NCBI GenBank assembly: GCA_964019695.1
Contig: OZ026516.1
Span: 96,906,368 to 96,970,367, forward strand
Source: Loripinus fragilis
Lineage: Eukaryota; Mollusca; Bivalvia; Lucinida; Lucinidae
Reading direction: 5' to 3'
Length of the DNA: 64,000 nt
Positions 27,404 through 38,801 of the stretch are shown piece by piece; positions within the stretch are counted from its first letter, which is position 1, and each line of letters starts with the position of its first letter. The translations under genes were made by a program, and so were the position numbers. Under the pieces are notes generated by a model that was given only the letters and a program-made list of their open reading frames with translations, was not told the DNA's origin and did not search any database.

Positions 27404-28079
27404 ATCTTTGTCCACATGAAGAACGTCAACATCTATATTTTTTGTTACCCATTCAGTGCGCACTAAAGTTTCGGGTCAGAGTGCAGGCTCTCAGTCGCTG
27501 GACATGTATTAATCGGCTTATGGGCCACTGTCTAGCAACACCCTAACTGGTTCCTATCTCCGTTAGCTTTACAAGAGACCGGGGCATTGGGTACCACGTG
27601 GCGATACAGTAACCGAATAGCTATTCAGCGGGAGTTCAAACCATTAACTCGCAATTCTATTAATTGAGCCGGTGTTCAGCAAAAGGTATAAGTTGGCAAG
27701 TTTTTGCGCCAATGGAAGACTCAGTTCAGCCTGCGCATCCGCAATCGGAGCAGAGTCTATAATGGCTAGTATAGCTTTTGTTATATATGGAAAATGAATT
27801 TCATTTTCGGATATTCATGAAAAGAGGAACACCACAGGTGTAGCTCAAAGTTTTTGACACCTGATCTGAACCCGGGACGCCCACTCTTTCATGAACCACT
27901 GAAAAGGGAAACTCATCTCTTATATATGGTATTTATTTATACTTTATGGTGCTTTAACACCTTTTAAATATTTAATGTTTAGTCATATTTTTATATCAAA
28001 GGTTTTAATGGATTGTAAAACGTAATAGTGGAGCAGCCAACATGATAGCTGTTATAGCCAAAGAAACAACCACGAATCT

Positions 28080-28920
28080 TCTTTTTTCACGTGAAACAGG
28101 CGTTGACAGCGTCAATCATGTCTACCGTGTCAACGACACATTTTGTGTTGACTTTCTTGAATTTGGGGATTCAACGCTTGTCATTACATGTCAATTCTGG
28201 CGAACTATTTTACTGCACGTAAGTTAGCTGCCAATTACAATCATGTTTCTCATGAGGTTCTAAATCTAAAATTTGCATTAAAGATTTGCTAAACTTTTCA
28301 ATATTGATCAAGAAATCCAAACTTTATATTACAATCATGGAACTTACACAATTAGCAGCCTGCGTCTTTGAGAGTGTTCTTCTAGGAAAATTGATCCCAT
28401 CTCCTTCTAAAAGGATCCGTGGCCTGAGTCCCCTACCAGCATAAGCAGTCTGATAGATACTAACCATCAGCAGGCAGAGGTACAAGGATAAACTCCTCAT
28501 ACTGATGTGCTCGGTCTGTATGTGCTGTTTTCCGCAAACATTACTTTATTACCAGTTCGCAAACGTTAATTGTTTCCTTGCCAGATGGGACTTGTCGTCT
28601 GCTGATACATGTGACATTGAAAACAGTTTTGACCCACACCAGGATCAACAGAACGTCGGTCCTGAACTGGATCCAAACCGTTTGAAACTTTGATAATGTT
28701 CCTGAAAGAATTGTTTGAAAAAAGTATTTTTGAATAAAGTCAGTAGACGACAACAACATGAAAACAAGATGACGACGACAACATGAGAAATTACCATGCA
28801 TGCAAAGAATTCAACCTAAGGCGCCATTCATGTTTACTGTGTCTACGATACATTTTGTGATGACGTGCCTGAATTTTGGGGGTTAAAGGCCTGTCATTCA
28901 TTACGTCTGTCTTAGATTCA
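28080..28920. repeat. Direct repeats flanking copy 2 exon 1
   Basis: A segment reading TGTCTACSRTGTC-ACGACACATT occurs at about 28090-28200 in intron 1, again at 28810-28920 upstream, and at 12120-12230 upstream of copy 3. Exon 1 of copy 2 sits between two copies. Confidence 0.5.
28348..28500 (-). pseudogene. Copy 2 exon 1 (signal peptide)
   Basis: 51 open codons beginning MRSLSLYLCLLMVSIYQTAYAG and ending TQAANC, then donor gtaag. The sequence is a clear signal peptide. It differs from copy 3 exon 1 at only a few codons. Confidence 0.82.
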
Positions 28921-29100
28921 CATGGAATATAATCTTTCTTGGTACATTTGAACTTTAAACAAGCAGCAATAAATATGTCGTCTACTGCACTTTTTAGATG
29001 GCGGATAATTAGAGTCTGACGTTAAATACTTGTACTTCCGCAAATGCTGGTGCCGATCCTCTAATTTTAAGGTTGCGGTCCATACTTTCGAAGGAATATC
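28501..29100 (-). promoter_or_regulatory. 5' flank of copy 2
   Basis: Aligns with 11809-12400. It contains the block at 29034-29075 shared with copies 1 and 3. Similarity to copy 3 resumes only at 33060. Confidence 0.5.
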
Positions 29101-31370
29101 AAGGAGTACATGCAGGGCTGTACGTGTTTGTCAGTCTGTAGAATGTTTTTTTTTCTACTTCTAAATCTAGATTCAATCTGGCAGAGGCTTAGTAAGCAAT
29201 GAGAAATATGCAATTTGTTATGGTTACTGTATGTATGTGAATTTTGACTGGCGATGCACAATCGGGAAAGCCCGGGACAATTCAAGAACAATATACGAAA
29301 AAAACTCTGGCGTAAGGAAAATTAGTTATGTAGCATGTGAGTTCAGCCCCATTAAAATACATTTTTCTGACTAACCGAAAGTTTGATCAGCAGAATAATG
29401 AAATTTATATTAGTTTGCACGGCGTTTTAAGGTAAAGGTGTGAATGGGCGCTTGTAAGCGGTTTTATGGTACACCAAGTCTAAGTTGAAAAAGCATTAAA
29501 TAGTTAAGTTTCACGTGAGTTGTATTCATTTGAAAAATGAATTTCCACGCGAAACTTTAATTGCACGTGACGACAGGTGTATAAAGAGAAGATAGGTTAA
29601 TATTGAATTATCGAAGCCTTAGCCAGCAGATCGTTCAAACGTGCTTTCACCCCACCCACCCACTATTATGATGTAGCATATACATCATATACTATTTTTA
29701 AGCACATATGTTTCTAGAATGATATTGGAAACATTGGCCAACAGTATTAACATTAAGTTGTAAATTATTTTATGCCGCATGTTCAATTATTTTATGCCGC
29801 ATGGCATTGCAAGTTATAAAAAAATGATTTGCAAATATTATTGGAATATGAAAGAAGATCTTTCAAGAAATGAATATGTAATTTTTATACTTTGGAAACG
29901 TACTCCTTCTATTTAAGCATAAACTGACGAACAAATGAAATGCACTATTTCAGTTTTACCGTGGCCATGTTCATCAAGGAATATATATTAGGGATATTTT
30001 ACAATATTGGGGTGGTTTGAATAGATTAGAATTTGAGTCTAGAAGGGCTAATTAAGCACGAATGCTGCCTAATTTCTGGTCACGTCTATCCCATTGTTGT
30101 CAAGTATGAACGTACTATATTTATCACAAGTATTTAGTTCTTTGAGGTTTTTGAAAAGACTGGACATCATAGTCAAATTGGTATGCATTAGAGGCAGGAA
30201 GAATTTCAGGATAGAGGAATGGAAGGAAGTGGTAGAGATGGCAAGCAGATGGTGAAGTTTGCGAATATCTGGAGAAATACAGATTGGCAAGTATAGATTT
30301 AAGGAAGATGCACTTAAAGGTAAATATATCTGCGCTTTTATCTTATAATAATAAAGTAAAAAGCATAAAATAAAACGTAAAACAAATGATTATTCTCATG
30401 GTTAGGGTAAGCAGATGCTCACAAAGCATTTCATACAGATGTACCATGACCTTTGAGTAATGAACTTTGGGTATTTCTATTGCAGAGCCCGTATACTAAC
30501 CCACTTGGACATGAACATCTGTTCTTGTTAATTATTTCATGTTAATAAAAGAGAAACGATTTAAGACATTCATTTTAAGAGAAATATGTTTCATATTGTA
30601 AGCGTTTTCAGGCTTCAAAGTGTTTTGTCTATCCATAGAATTATTATCACTCATAATTTTACATGTATGCATAAGCGTCGGTTGCTTCTAATCGAATCAG
30701 ATAACTGTGTTAACAGCTTACATGTATATTCTGATTGAACCATCTGAGTTTATGAGTTTTATTGTAGCTTTTTTCGTAGTATTGCATACATAAAATTAAA
30801 GCATTTTATGCTTTATTCAACAAGAGCATCTAAGCATTTCTTTCAGAACTTACGCAGGTTTACATAATAATTGTAATGACATCAGTGCATTTCAACCTTA
30901 AAGTTACACAGAATGTTGAAGTTCAATTGTAGTAGTAACAATTTGTGCTAAATCGTAAAATAATATAAGATTAGAAGCGATACTTGAAGATGATACTATA
31001 TCAGTTCGTTTCAGATTTAACTTGTAAAAGTTATTCCATTGTTTTGGGATCGCAAACCAAGACTATGACGGATGGACTTAGAATATGGCTGTAGCATAGC
31101 TTCAGAATAACAAACACAAAAATGTGCTATTCTTTTGTCATGAAATAAGCTAAATACACGTCGATCAGCTGGCTGTTGGCACATACTATATTATTGTTAG
31201 TTTTATTTGATTGCAAATAAGAAGCTTCTAAGCATGCCCAGTAAAGATAGGCTAAATAGTCTGAAGAAACTGACAGGTGAATGATGCTTCTTTATATTTT
31301 AAAGAGGAAATGTAAAACAACGCTGCAATAAAATATAAATGATTTATGTACGTATGAGAAGAGTCGAATC
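29101..31370. other. Spacer without a recognisable gene
   Basis: Extra DNA in the copy 2 flank relative to copy 3. AT-rich; short frames such as 30069-30290 (minus) have no support. Nothing identifiable. Confidence 0.4.
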
Positions 31371-31374
31371 AGAA

Positions 31375-31660
31375 CATAAATGAAGTTTATGTTTTTTTAA
31401 TACAATATCGCTGTAGCGAAATTTTATTGAAAAAAAAAACACACACACATAATCATCATTTATAACCGTTTGTTTTGCTGCAAGTCACTTGTTATAAGTG
31501 TTGGCATGGTTTCTGTGACGACAGCGTCACGTTATGTAACGTCAGCGTCACGTTATCAAAGTAGATCCTCGATGTACATCAGAGGTCTGACTCCACAGAA
31601 TTCCACGGAATTGGGCGGATTGATCGGTGCATTCTCATTGATATCGGTACACCAAGGTCG
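31375..31660 (+). repeat. Dispersed repeat shared with 39025-39330
   Basis: Both carry ATGAAGTTYATGTTTTTT with a hairpin partner, then repeated ACGTCAGCGTCACGTTAT and AAAGTAGATCCTCGATGTAC. The second copy is in the last intron of copy 1. Confidence 0.65.
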
Positions 31661-31710
31661 AATATGTGCCCTGGAAAATCATTGCGGATGATTGAGGATG
31701 AATCACTGAA

Positions 31711-33040
31711 TTCAGGGTTCCCTCAAATTACAGAAAGTAAAATTCCCTGACTTTTCCCTGACTTTTCACTGACCAAGTTCAGAATTTCCTGACCCAAAAA
31801 ATCAGCATTTGTTAATGTTTGTTGGTAATCTACGAGCACAATTTGTGAACAAACACTAATTCCGAGCAAATGTTCTATATAGTGTAGGTACAATTTATGA
31901 TCATTTCATCAAAACGCTTTAGTTGATCTCTTGTCTTCTGATGATTTTTGACTTACAATCTGTGCTAAAATGCCTTGCATTACTACCAGAAAGCAATCTG
32001 TTATGCAATTGTCAAATTGTTATGGTTATCTTCAGAGGTTATGCATGTAACGAGATGGATTGGCATATAAGTACATTATACAACGTTCCATTTCTCTTCA
32101 CTCACAGTAATGGTCAAGATTCATGCAGTTTCATCAAAACTGTGACAGGAGCTACCTCAATTGATGAATGAAACATTACATTTTATATCAGAAAGGAAGC
32201 AGGAAAAACAAATATGAGAAAACAGCTACCGTTTCATAAAGACAAGGCTTTTCATCACCACATTGCTGTGTGAATAGAATAAGTATCAAATGTCTTTCAG
32301 TGAAATAAGAGAAGCATAACAGTCCTATTAAAGCAAGCAGGAAAACTTTCCAAAATATTCAAAGCTGCCAATCTGTCAATTATCACTTTTTCAGCAAAAC
32401 TGCTCACAAATGTTAACTGTGATCATAGCGTGAAGACAAGTGTACCATATTATTCCATCATAAAACTGATCATGTTCAACATGCAAATGTAAGTTTAGCT
32501 CACTACAGATGTTAAAAATTAATTTCAACGAAGCATTCATTTTGCCAATATTAATTTTTGAAAGCACAGTATCTGAGGTTGTTTATGAAAACAGTATAGT
32601 ATGGCTGAGTTGATCAGCACTGTCTCTGCATAAGCATACTTTATTAGGATTTACAAAGAGAAGTAACTCTTAAAACAATTGGGTCAGACCCTTTGCTTTT
32701 TTATGTGTGTCTTACTCAAGCATATAAATAAAATGTATTTGCGACACTTGAAGAAATTTTTATAAGCATCATTCCTAATATCAATCCAATGACTATTATC
32801 TATATCATATTTTGTCTCAAAGTTCGGACATCCCTAGAATTTAGACAAATTGATCTATCTTATTGAACAATAATAATCAACATTCAAAAATATTACAAGT
32901 TGTTTTAAAATTCCCTGACTTTTCCCTGACTTCTTCCAAAATTTCAAATTCCCCTGATTCAACTCAAAATTCTCTGATTTTCCCTGACCTTGAAGCTTTT
33001 TCATTTTCACTGACTTTTCCCTGGCCGTGGGAATCCTGCT
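31711..33040. mobile_element. Possible 1.3-kb element with CCCTGAC-rich ends
   Basis: TTCCCTGACTTTTCCCTGAC occurs at about 31743-31762 and 32912-32931, within clusters of CTGA(C/T)TTTTCCCTG words on both sides of 1.1 kb of plain AT-rich DNA. Outside, the DNA is a dispersed repeat (left) and gene flank (right), which suggests one inserted unit. The class is unknown. Confidence 0.35.
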
Positions 33041-33059
33041 GATGTCTTATTTCAGCAGA

Positions 33060-33450
33060 GAAAATAATTTTTATTTTGTTATTTCATGAAAATGATTCTG
33101 CACTTAAAAGAGATAAACTTTTGAAAAGTTGTCTTTCAGGCTTAAAAGATGCCATTTTCATAAGAGGTGAGGGTTTATTTACATGCACGAAACAAAAAAG
33201 TGTGTGGTTATGAATAATTTTCATTTTCATGAAGAAGGTTTTTTCTGGCTTGTTACTTAATATGCATTGAAAATTATCATTTTTGTGGTCTGCTTGACTT
33301 TGATAAAGGTAACTTTTACAAAACATTCTTTCACGAAAACTATCAGAGTGCCAAACAGTTTGGATCCCAATCAAACCCGATGATGGGTCGAGCCTGATTT
33401 GTGTCCAATCTGTTTGCAAAGATCAACAGCAGACGACAAAATTCAAAGCT
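33060..33450 (-). repeat. Displaced part of the 5' flank of copy 2
   Basis: Aligns with 12560-13040 upstream of copy 3: GATTCTGCA, AGGGTTTATTTACATGCA and AGAGTGCCAAAC. It continues the homology that breaks at 29100. Confidence 0.55.
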
Positions 33451-33574
33451 CAACGAATATTTTCACCGTTTTTTTTCCATAGTGTAACGAAGACATTGCT
33501 TCATAGTGTGCATTCTGATGTACTTTTGTATGTTATATTCAACTTTCATCGCTTATGTATATTGTGTTGAGACC

Positions 33575-34570
33575 AAAATGTAAGTGAGTTTGCCTAGGAA
33601 ATAGCACAACTAGACACTGCATACCAACCCACGGGGGAGCGTAGTGGCTCAGTGGTAGAGCGCTTGACTCGAGACCAAAGGGCCGCGGGTTCGAGCCTCA
33701 CCGGCGTCACTGCGTTGTGGTCTTTAAGCAAGACACATTTATCCTAGCTTAGTACTGGTTCAACCCAGGAAGACCCGTCCCTATATAACTGAAAGATTGT
33801 TGATGGGATGTAAAGCATCAAATCAAACAAATAAACCAACCCACGGCACCGTGAGGAAGAGACATAGAACACTGACAGTCACGTAACAGCAATTTAAGTC
33901 ACGGTAAGCAATGGTTAGTAAATCAAACAGCCCTCTTCCCCAGCGAGACGGTTGTAAACCAGAAAGGGCACACAGTACTGCATAACAAAACAAGGATAAA
34001 ACACAAAACTCTGACACACAATGATAACAACACTAAACGACAATTCAACATAAACAACAATACCAACACCTTAGAACGGACAGCAGCAGAAGCTAATGGG
34101 AGGCTTAATGTATTTTACTGCCGCCACATCTTCGCCGTGGAAACTGTTGTTGTTAAACACAGAATTGGAGGCTTCGTAACTTATGCAATGCATCATCCAA
34201 CATGCTATGATGAAACAAAGAAAAGTGCTCATGACTCATATATAGTCAGAACTAAAGAAAACCTCAAGTTGAGCCACGGAGGGTCAAACCAAGGACAGAC
34301 ACTAGGTTCCAACCCACTGATGTATTATTTTAGGCCAGTGTACTCATTAAGTCTGAGGCTTGACCCACTGTCGTGCAATTTAAGAGGAAAACATAGCTAT
34401 AACAGATAGTCAGGGCTATAAAAGACCTTCAAGTTGAACCACGGGGGCCCAGCCAAGGAGAGGCACCAGGCACCAACCCATGATGGATAAGTTTAGATCA
34501 GCGTCCTAATTAAGTCTGAGACTTGAACCACTGCCGTACATTTAAAAAAGAAACTATAGCTATAAACAGT
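33575..34570 (-). mobile_element. Family B retroelement end, reverse orientation, with nested SINE
   Basis: Reversed, it resembles 34895-35545 and 36690-37215. It includes CCTTAGAACGGACAGCAGCA and two successive copies of the end carrying GTGCAATTTAAGAGGAAAA-type sequence. A SINE sits inside it at 33635-33834. Confidence 0.6.
33635..33834 (+). mobile_element. tRNA-headed SINE nested in family B
   Basis: A box TGGCTCAGTGGTAGAG, B box GGTTCGAGCCTC. Flanked by exact 12-bp direct repeats ACCAACCCACGG at 33623-33634 and 33835-33846. The nearby family B copy at 36735-36770 has the same site uninterrupted. Confidence 0.93.
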
Positions 34571-34894
34571 AAATGGGTTTAGAGTCGTACATGTAGGCTG
34601 TTGCATGATATCCGTGTTATATCTCACTTTTTATAACATTTAATTATCTTTTGAATTTATCACTAAAAGTAAGCTTATCAACAATTATTTTGAATTTATA
34701 AACTAAATCACTATAAAATATTGACTCTGATGTGCCGTGTTGCAGAAAAGTTTTTAAACCGTTTTTGTATTTGATACTCTACTCTGAGTGTCTGTGGTAG
34801 CATTTTGAAAATTCTTTACGAAGTTTACGACATCGATAAACTTATTTTATTAACTTAGCAGTCTACTGGTCTGGTTGTATACCCAGTCAAGGAT

Positions 34895-35545
34895 TATAAC
34901 TATGGTTTTCTCTTTAATTGCACGATGGTGGGCCAGGCCTGAGACTTAATGACGGCTCTGATGTAATGCCTTCATCCGCTGGTTGGTGCCTAGTGTTTAT
35001 ATTTGGCTTGGCCCACCGTGGCTCAACTCGAGGTTTTGTTTCGGTCTGACTATATGTGAGTCGTTGGCCCTTTTCTATGTCTTATCATAGAGTGTTAACT
35101 TGATTAGTTTGTGTCTTTGTGATTGTTAATTGCATTAGTTAGGAAGCCTTCATGCGAGCTAAACACTTTTTTGTGTTTTAAAAACACCAGAATTTAGGAC
35201 GAGGATTTAGTAACAGTGAAATGCATTGAAGTTGCCCCCCCACCCCCGGTGGATTAGGCTAATAATCGTTATAAGGCAGCGGTTCTGTAGATGTTGTGTC
35301 ATTGTTTATTATTGCTCCCACTGTTAGGGTTCTTCGTTTGGTCCACATTTTGTTTTGTAGTACTTTGTGTCTTTTCTAGTTTTGCAATCATCTTGATGGT
35401 TAAGAAAGTGCTGGTTGCTTTACTTTTATTGTCTTTCTGATGTCTAGTGTTATGAGGCGCTACCTCATGGAGCAGTTGGTTGGTCTGCAGTGTGTGATTG
35501 ACTGATTGTGGTGTTTCTTGATCATACTCATCTTTTAAGCTGTAA
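34895..35545 (+). mobile_element. Family B retroelement 3' end
   Basis: Starts TTCTCTTTAATTGCACGATG, which translates to FSLNCTMVGQA, a counterpart of the family A coding tail (FLFNCTPVGRT). It ends TTGATCATACTCA. Families A and B therefore appear to be related elements with different 3' UTRs. Confidence 0.6.
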
Positions 35546-36073
35546 TGTTTAAATCATATAAAGATACACTATTTATGTTGTCAATCAATTTGTGCCTTAG
35601 CTTGCTTCTCAGTGGACAACTGTAGTTTGTGTTACATACTTATGCGAGTAGCTGGCAACGGTCTTCTTCAAATTGGAGATACGGAATTAATATTCCCAAA
35701 AGTATGTGGCCGATCAGGGGCTTGGACTTTTAATACTCATTCTTTTATTCTCACTATCTCATTAGTGGTTTAATTTTCATATTTTGTCCTTCTCAACACT
35801 TTCCAGTTCAAAACCTTGTTCCATTATCTCTTTCAAAATATTGCATCAATTTAAAAGCATCATTCTGCTTTGCAGACCTACTTATATTGATTTGGTCAGT
35901 ATTTTCCCTTATCACTGGATTCATCCGTTGTATTGGTTTACTCTTCTTTGTTCTTTGTATAAAGCTCTTATATTGTTTTCATTCATAGTGCTTTCTAAAC
36001 AAATAAATGTCAGGATAAATAACAATGTGTTTTGTTTTCTTTGAGCATGTCACCATCTCACTCTACAACATTT
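35546..36073. other. No gene seen
   Basis: AT-rich spacer between a retroelement tail and a MITE; nothing recognisable. Confidence 0.4.
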
Positions 36074-36310
36074 GAGCCGCGACATGTGATTTCCAATAAT
36101 GTGGCATTTTGACAAGTGTAGAATCGGACGAGCCTGTGTAGCCTCCCTTTAAGCTTAGAAACTTCAAATAATGTTCAGTCAGTAGCTTTACAATCATAGA
36201 ATATTCAAGAGACTAGCAAAGGCTCTGATCAGACTGCGCGTATGCACAGGCTGGTCTGAGCCTTTGCTGGTCGCCCATACCACATTGTTTGAAATCTCAT
36301 GTCTTGGCTC
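36074..36310 (+). mobile_element. GAGCC...GGCTC MITE, copy 1
   Basis: About 240 bp with inverted ends GAGCCGCGACATGTGATTTC and GAAATCTCATGTCTTGGCTC. The interior holds CAAAGGCTCTGATCAGACTG and CAGGCTGGTCTGAGCCTTTG. Confidence 0.85.
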
Positions 36311-36689
36311 ATTTATTACCTATATCTGTACCCCTACTTGTCAGAGAGACATATAATCGTTGACCGTTTTTTTTTTGTTTGTCTCTGCATATTCTACAGG
36401 TGTGTTATTAGAATATTATGCAACCAAAACATGTCTGAAAGAAACTCAGATTTTGCAATTATTAATAATAGTTTTATAGACTATCATATTTATATATAAA
36501 CAAGGTAATGCCCAGGTTCACTGAAGCCCCATATTTTTGGAATAGCAAATGTGTACAAAATGATGCTGAGGATTGATATTGAGTGGGTCAGGATCTTTAG
36601 AATAAGTTGATTCTTATGTAGTTTTGGTTTTTTGGTTTGCGTTGTACTAACTCTTTAAAAAACATAACCAACATTTTAAATGCAGCTTT

Positions 36690-37215
36690 CTAATAGATAA
36701 AAATGTAAGTGAGTATGATCAGGAAATACGATAATCACAAACTGCATACTAACACACGGCACCATTAGGAAGAGCTTCAGGACATTTACAGTAACAAGAT
36801 ATCCAAAAGACAATAAAAGCAAATCAATCAGCTCTCTCTTTGTCGTCAAGATGATTGCAAAACTAGAAAGGACATACAGTAATGCATGCCAAAACAAAGA
36901 CCAACACAGTACCCCCACAAACAATGGGGGGTACAACAACAGATCCACCGCCTTAGAACGGATAGCAGCATAGGCTACTGGGGGCTTGAATGCATTTTAC
37001 TAGCGCCAAATATTTGCCCAAGATTCTGTTGTTGTTAATACACACAAACTGCTTAGCTCACATGGAGGCTCCCTACCTAATACAATTCATCATCACAGAG
37101 AAACAATCTAACCAAATTAACACACTATGACGAAACAAAGGAAAAGGCTCATGACTCACAGATAGTCAGAGCTAAAGAAAACCTCAAGTTGAGCTACGAT
37201 GGGCACAACCATAGA
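36690..37215 (-). mobile_element. Family B retroelement end, reverse orientation
   Basis: Reversed similarity to 37965-38272 and 34895-35545: ACGGCACC, CCTTAGAACGGATAGCAGCA, and AGAAAACCTCAAGTTGAGC at the far end. Confidence 0.6.
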
Positions 37216-37964
37216 CAAGCAATATAACTGATTCAATATAACTGATCATCCATTTTTGTCTAACTACCATGATTGATAGGTGAGCTAGTCTCGTGCGAAT
37301 CTTTGTTGGGCATTGGGCTATCCCGTTGAAGACTTCGTGTCATAGAAAGTGATATGGTCAATAAATAGTCCAATTACAAATCTTTACCACGGAGCTGGGA
37401 TTCAGATTCTCGATAGGCAAACGCAAATTCTTGGCTGATTATATTAAAGTGTGACATAATCCATTGCCTGCATCTGTCATATTTTTGAAGTCAGTAATTC
37501 AAAAATGCCACCTAGCAGAAAATAATAGATGGTGTCAACTAACTGTCCAGTTAATGTGTGTGATCTTTGGCGTTACAAAAGTTCTGCCAAGATTACAAGC
37601 AGCTGCTGAAGTGATATTGTATAATGAAGTATTTGAGGGTACATACACTCTTTAAACTCAGCACCCTTAACACTATGGATTTGTTTTCCATTTAACATTG
37701 TTTGACAGCATAGAAGCTTAGATGATCACTCACGAGCTCACCAGTCAGTCATTAAGAATGCTTCTGCTTTAAATGACACTCAAGCAGTTGTTGCGTCTTA
37801 ATGCAGGGAAACTTACCTTGTATTATCACACTCAGCAGAAACCACATGCTAAGGCTATATAAACGTGTGAAAGAGCACATGGAGTATATATAGTTCCTTT
37901 ATATTCTTGTTTTAGCATAAAAGGCAATTTTAAGCCTTTTAACCTGTAATTTTTGATAAAACCT

Positions 37965-38272
37965 GACCCCCGGTGACTAAGGCTGCTGTCTGTTCTAAGG
38001 CGGTGGTTCTGTTGTTGTTGATTTATTGTTTTATGTATCTTCCATTGTTTGTGGGGGATCTGTGTTGGTCTTTGTTTTGGTATGCATTACTCTGTGTCTT
38101 TTCTAGTTTTGCAATAATTTTGATGAGGACGAGAGAGCTGGTCGCTTTGCTTTAAATGTCTTCTGGTGTCTTAATTGTTACTGTTAATGTTCTGTGGCTC
38201 TTTCTGTGGTGCCGTAAATTGATTTGCAGTGTGTAATTTTGGTATTTCCTGATCATAATCACTTACAACTTT
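37965..38272 (+). mobile_element. Family B retroelement 3' end (short)
   Basis: TTCTAAGGCGGTGGTTCTGT through to TTCCTGATCATAATCACTTA. Truncated inside the 3' UTR. Confidence 0.6.
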
Positions 38273-38720
38273 TTGTCAAGTTAACTACAACAAAGAAAAG
38301 AAACAAAGTAGTGACAGAAACTAAACATGAGTGGCATGAGCTAAAGCAAAACTAGACATTTAAATTTGTTGTTTTGTAACTATAATGCGCTATGCAATGA
38401 TTCTAAGCTTTTTAAAAATTGTATCTGAACTTATGGTAACAAGCAATACTGACAACAATATTACCCAGACCATAATGTTGTATTTGTCATGACAACGAAT
38501 TGTACTACCCAAGTTATCTCCACCAATAGTCTTCTGAGGCCAATGTAGCTGATAATAGTGCCATCGGTGTCACCCAATCAACAGCCGCCATGTTCACTAT
38601 AGCTATGTTACTATATATCTTATTTTTAATAAAATTAAACATTCCAGCATGATTGGAAATTAAAATAAAATAAGCATGTTATAATTTCGTTTTTTAATTA
38701 TCTAAACGCCAGACTAGGAC

Positions 38721-38726
38721 TTTATT
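38721..38726 (-). terminator. Polyadenylation signal of copy 1
   Basis: AATAAA on the minus strand, 43 bases past the TGA of the last exon. The short 3' UTR and correct position support the exon 6 call. Confidence 0.6.
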
Positions 38727-38769
38727 TGTTAATCGGATACAGTCGTGCATACGATTATGACACTGTCTA

Positions 38770-38801
38770 TCACCAAAATGGCAGTGGCTCTTGACTACAA
38801 C
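38770..38801 (-). CDS. Copy 1 exon 6 (terminal)
   Basis: After acceptor ctttacag. The first two bases complete Arg204, followed by CSQEPLPFW and TGA. The matching exon of copy 2 encodes CNQEHLPP and TAG, so the short tail and terminal Cys are shared. An AATAAA follows 43 bases downstream. Confidence 0.75.

Noticed and set aside
33650..33710. A tRNA gene
   Set aside because: A and B boxes are present, but the unit is a SINE with a body, tail and target duplications, and three relatives occur in the window.
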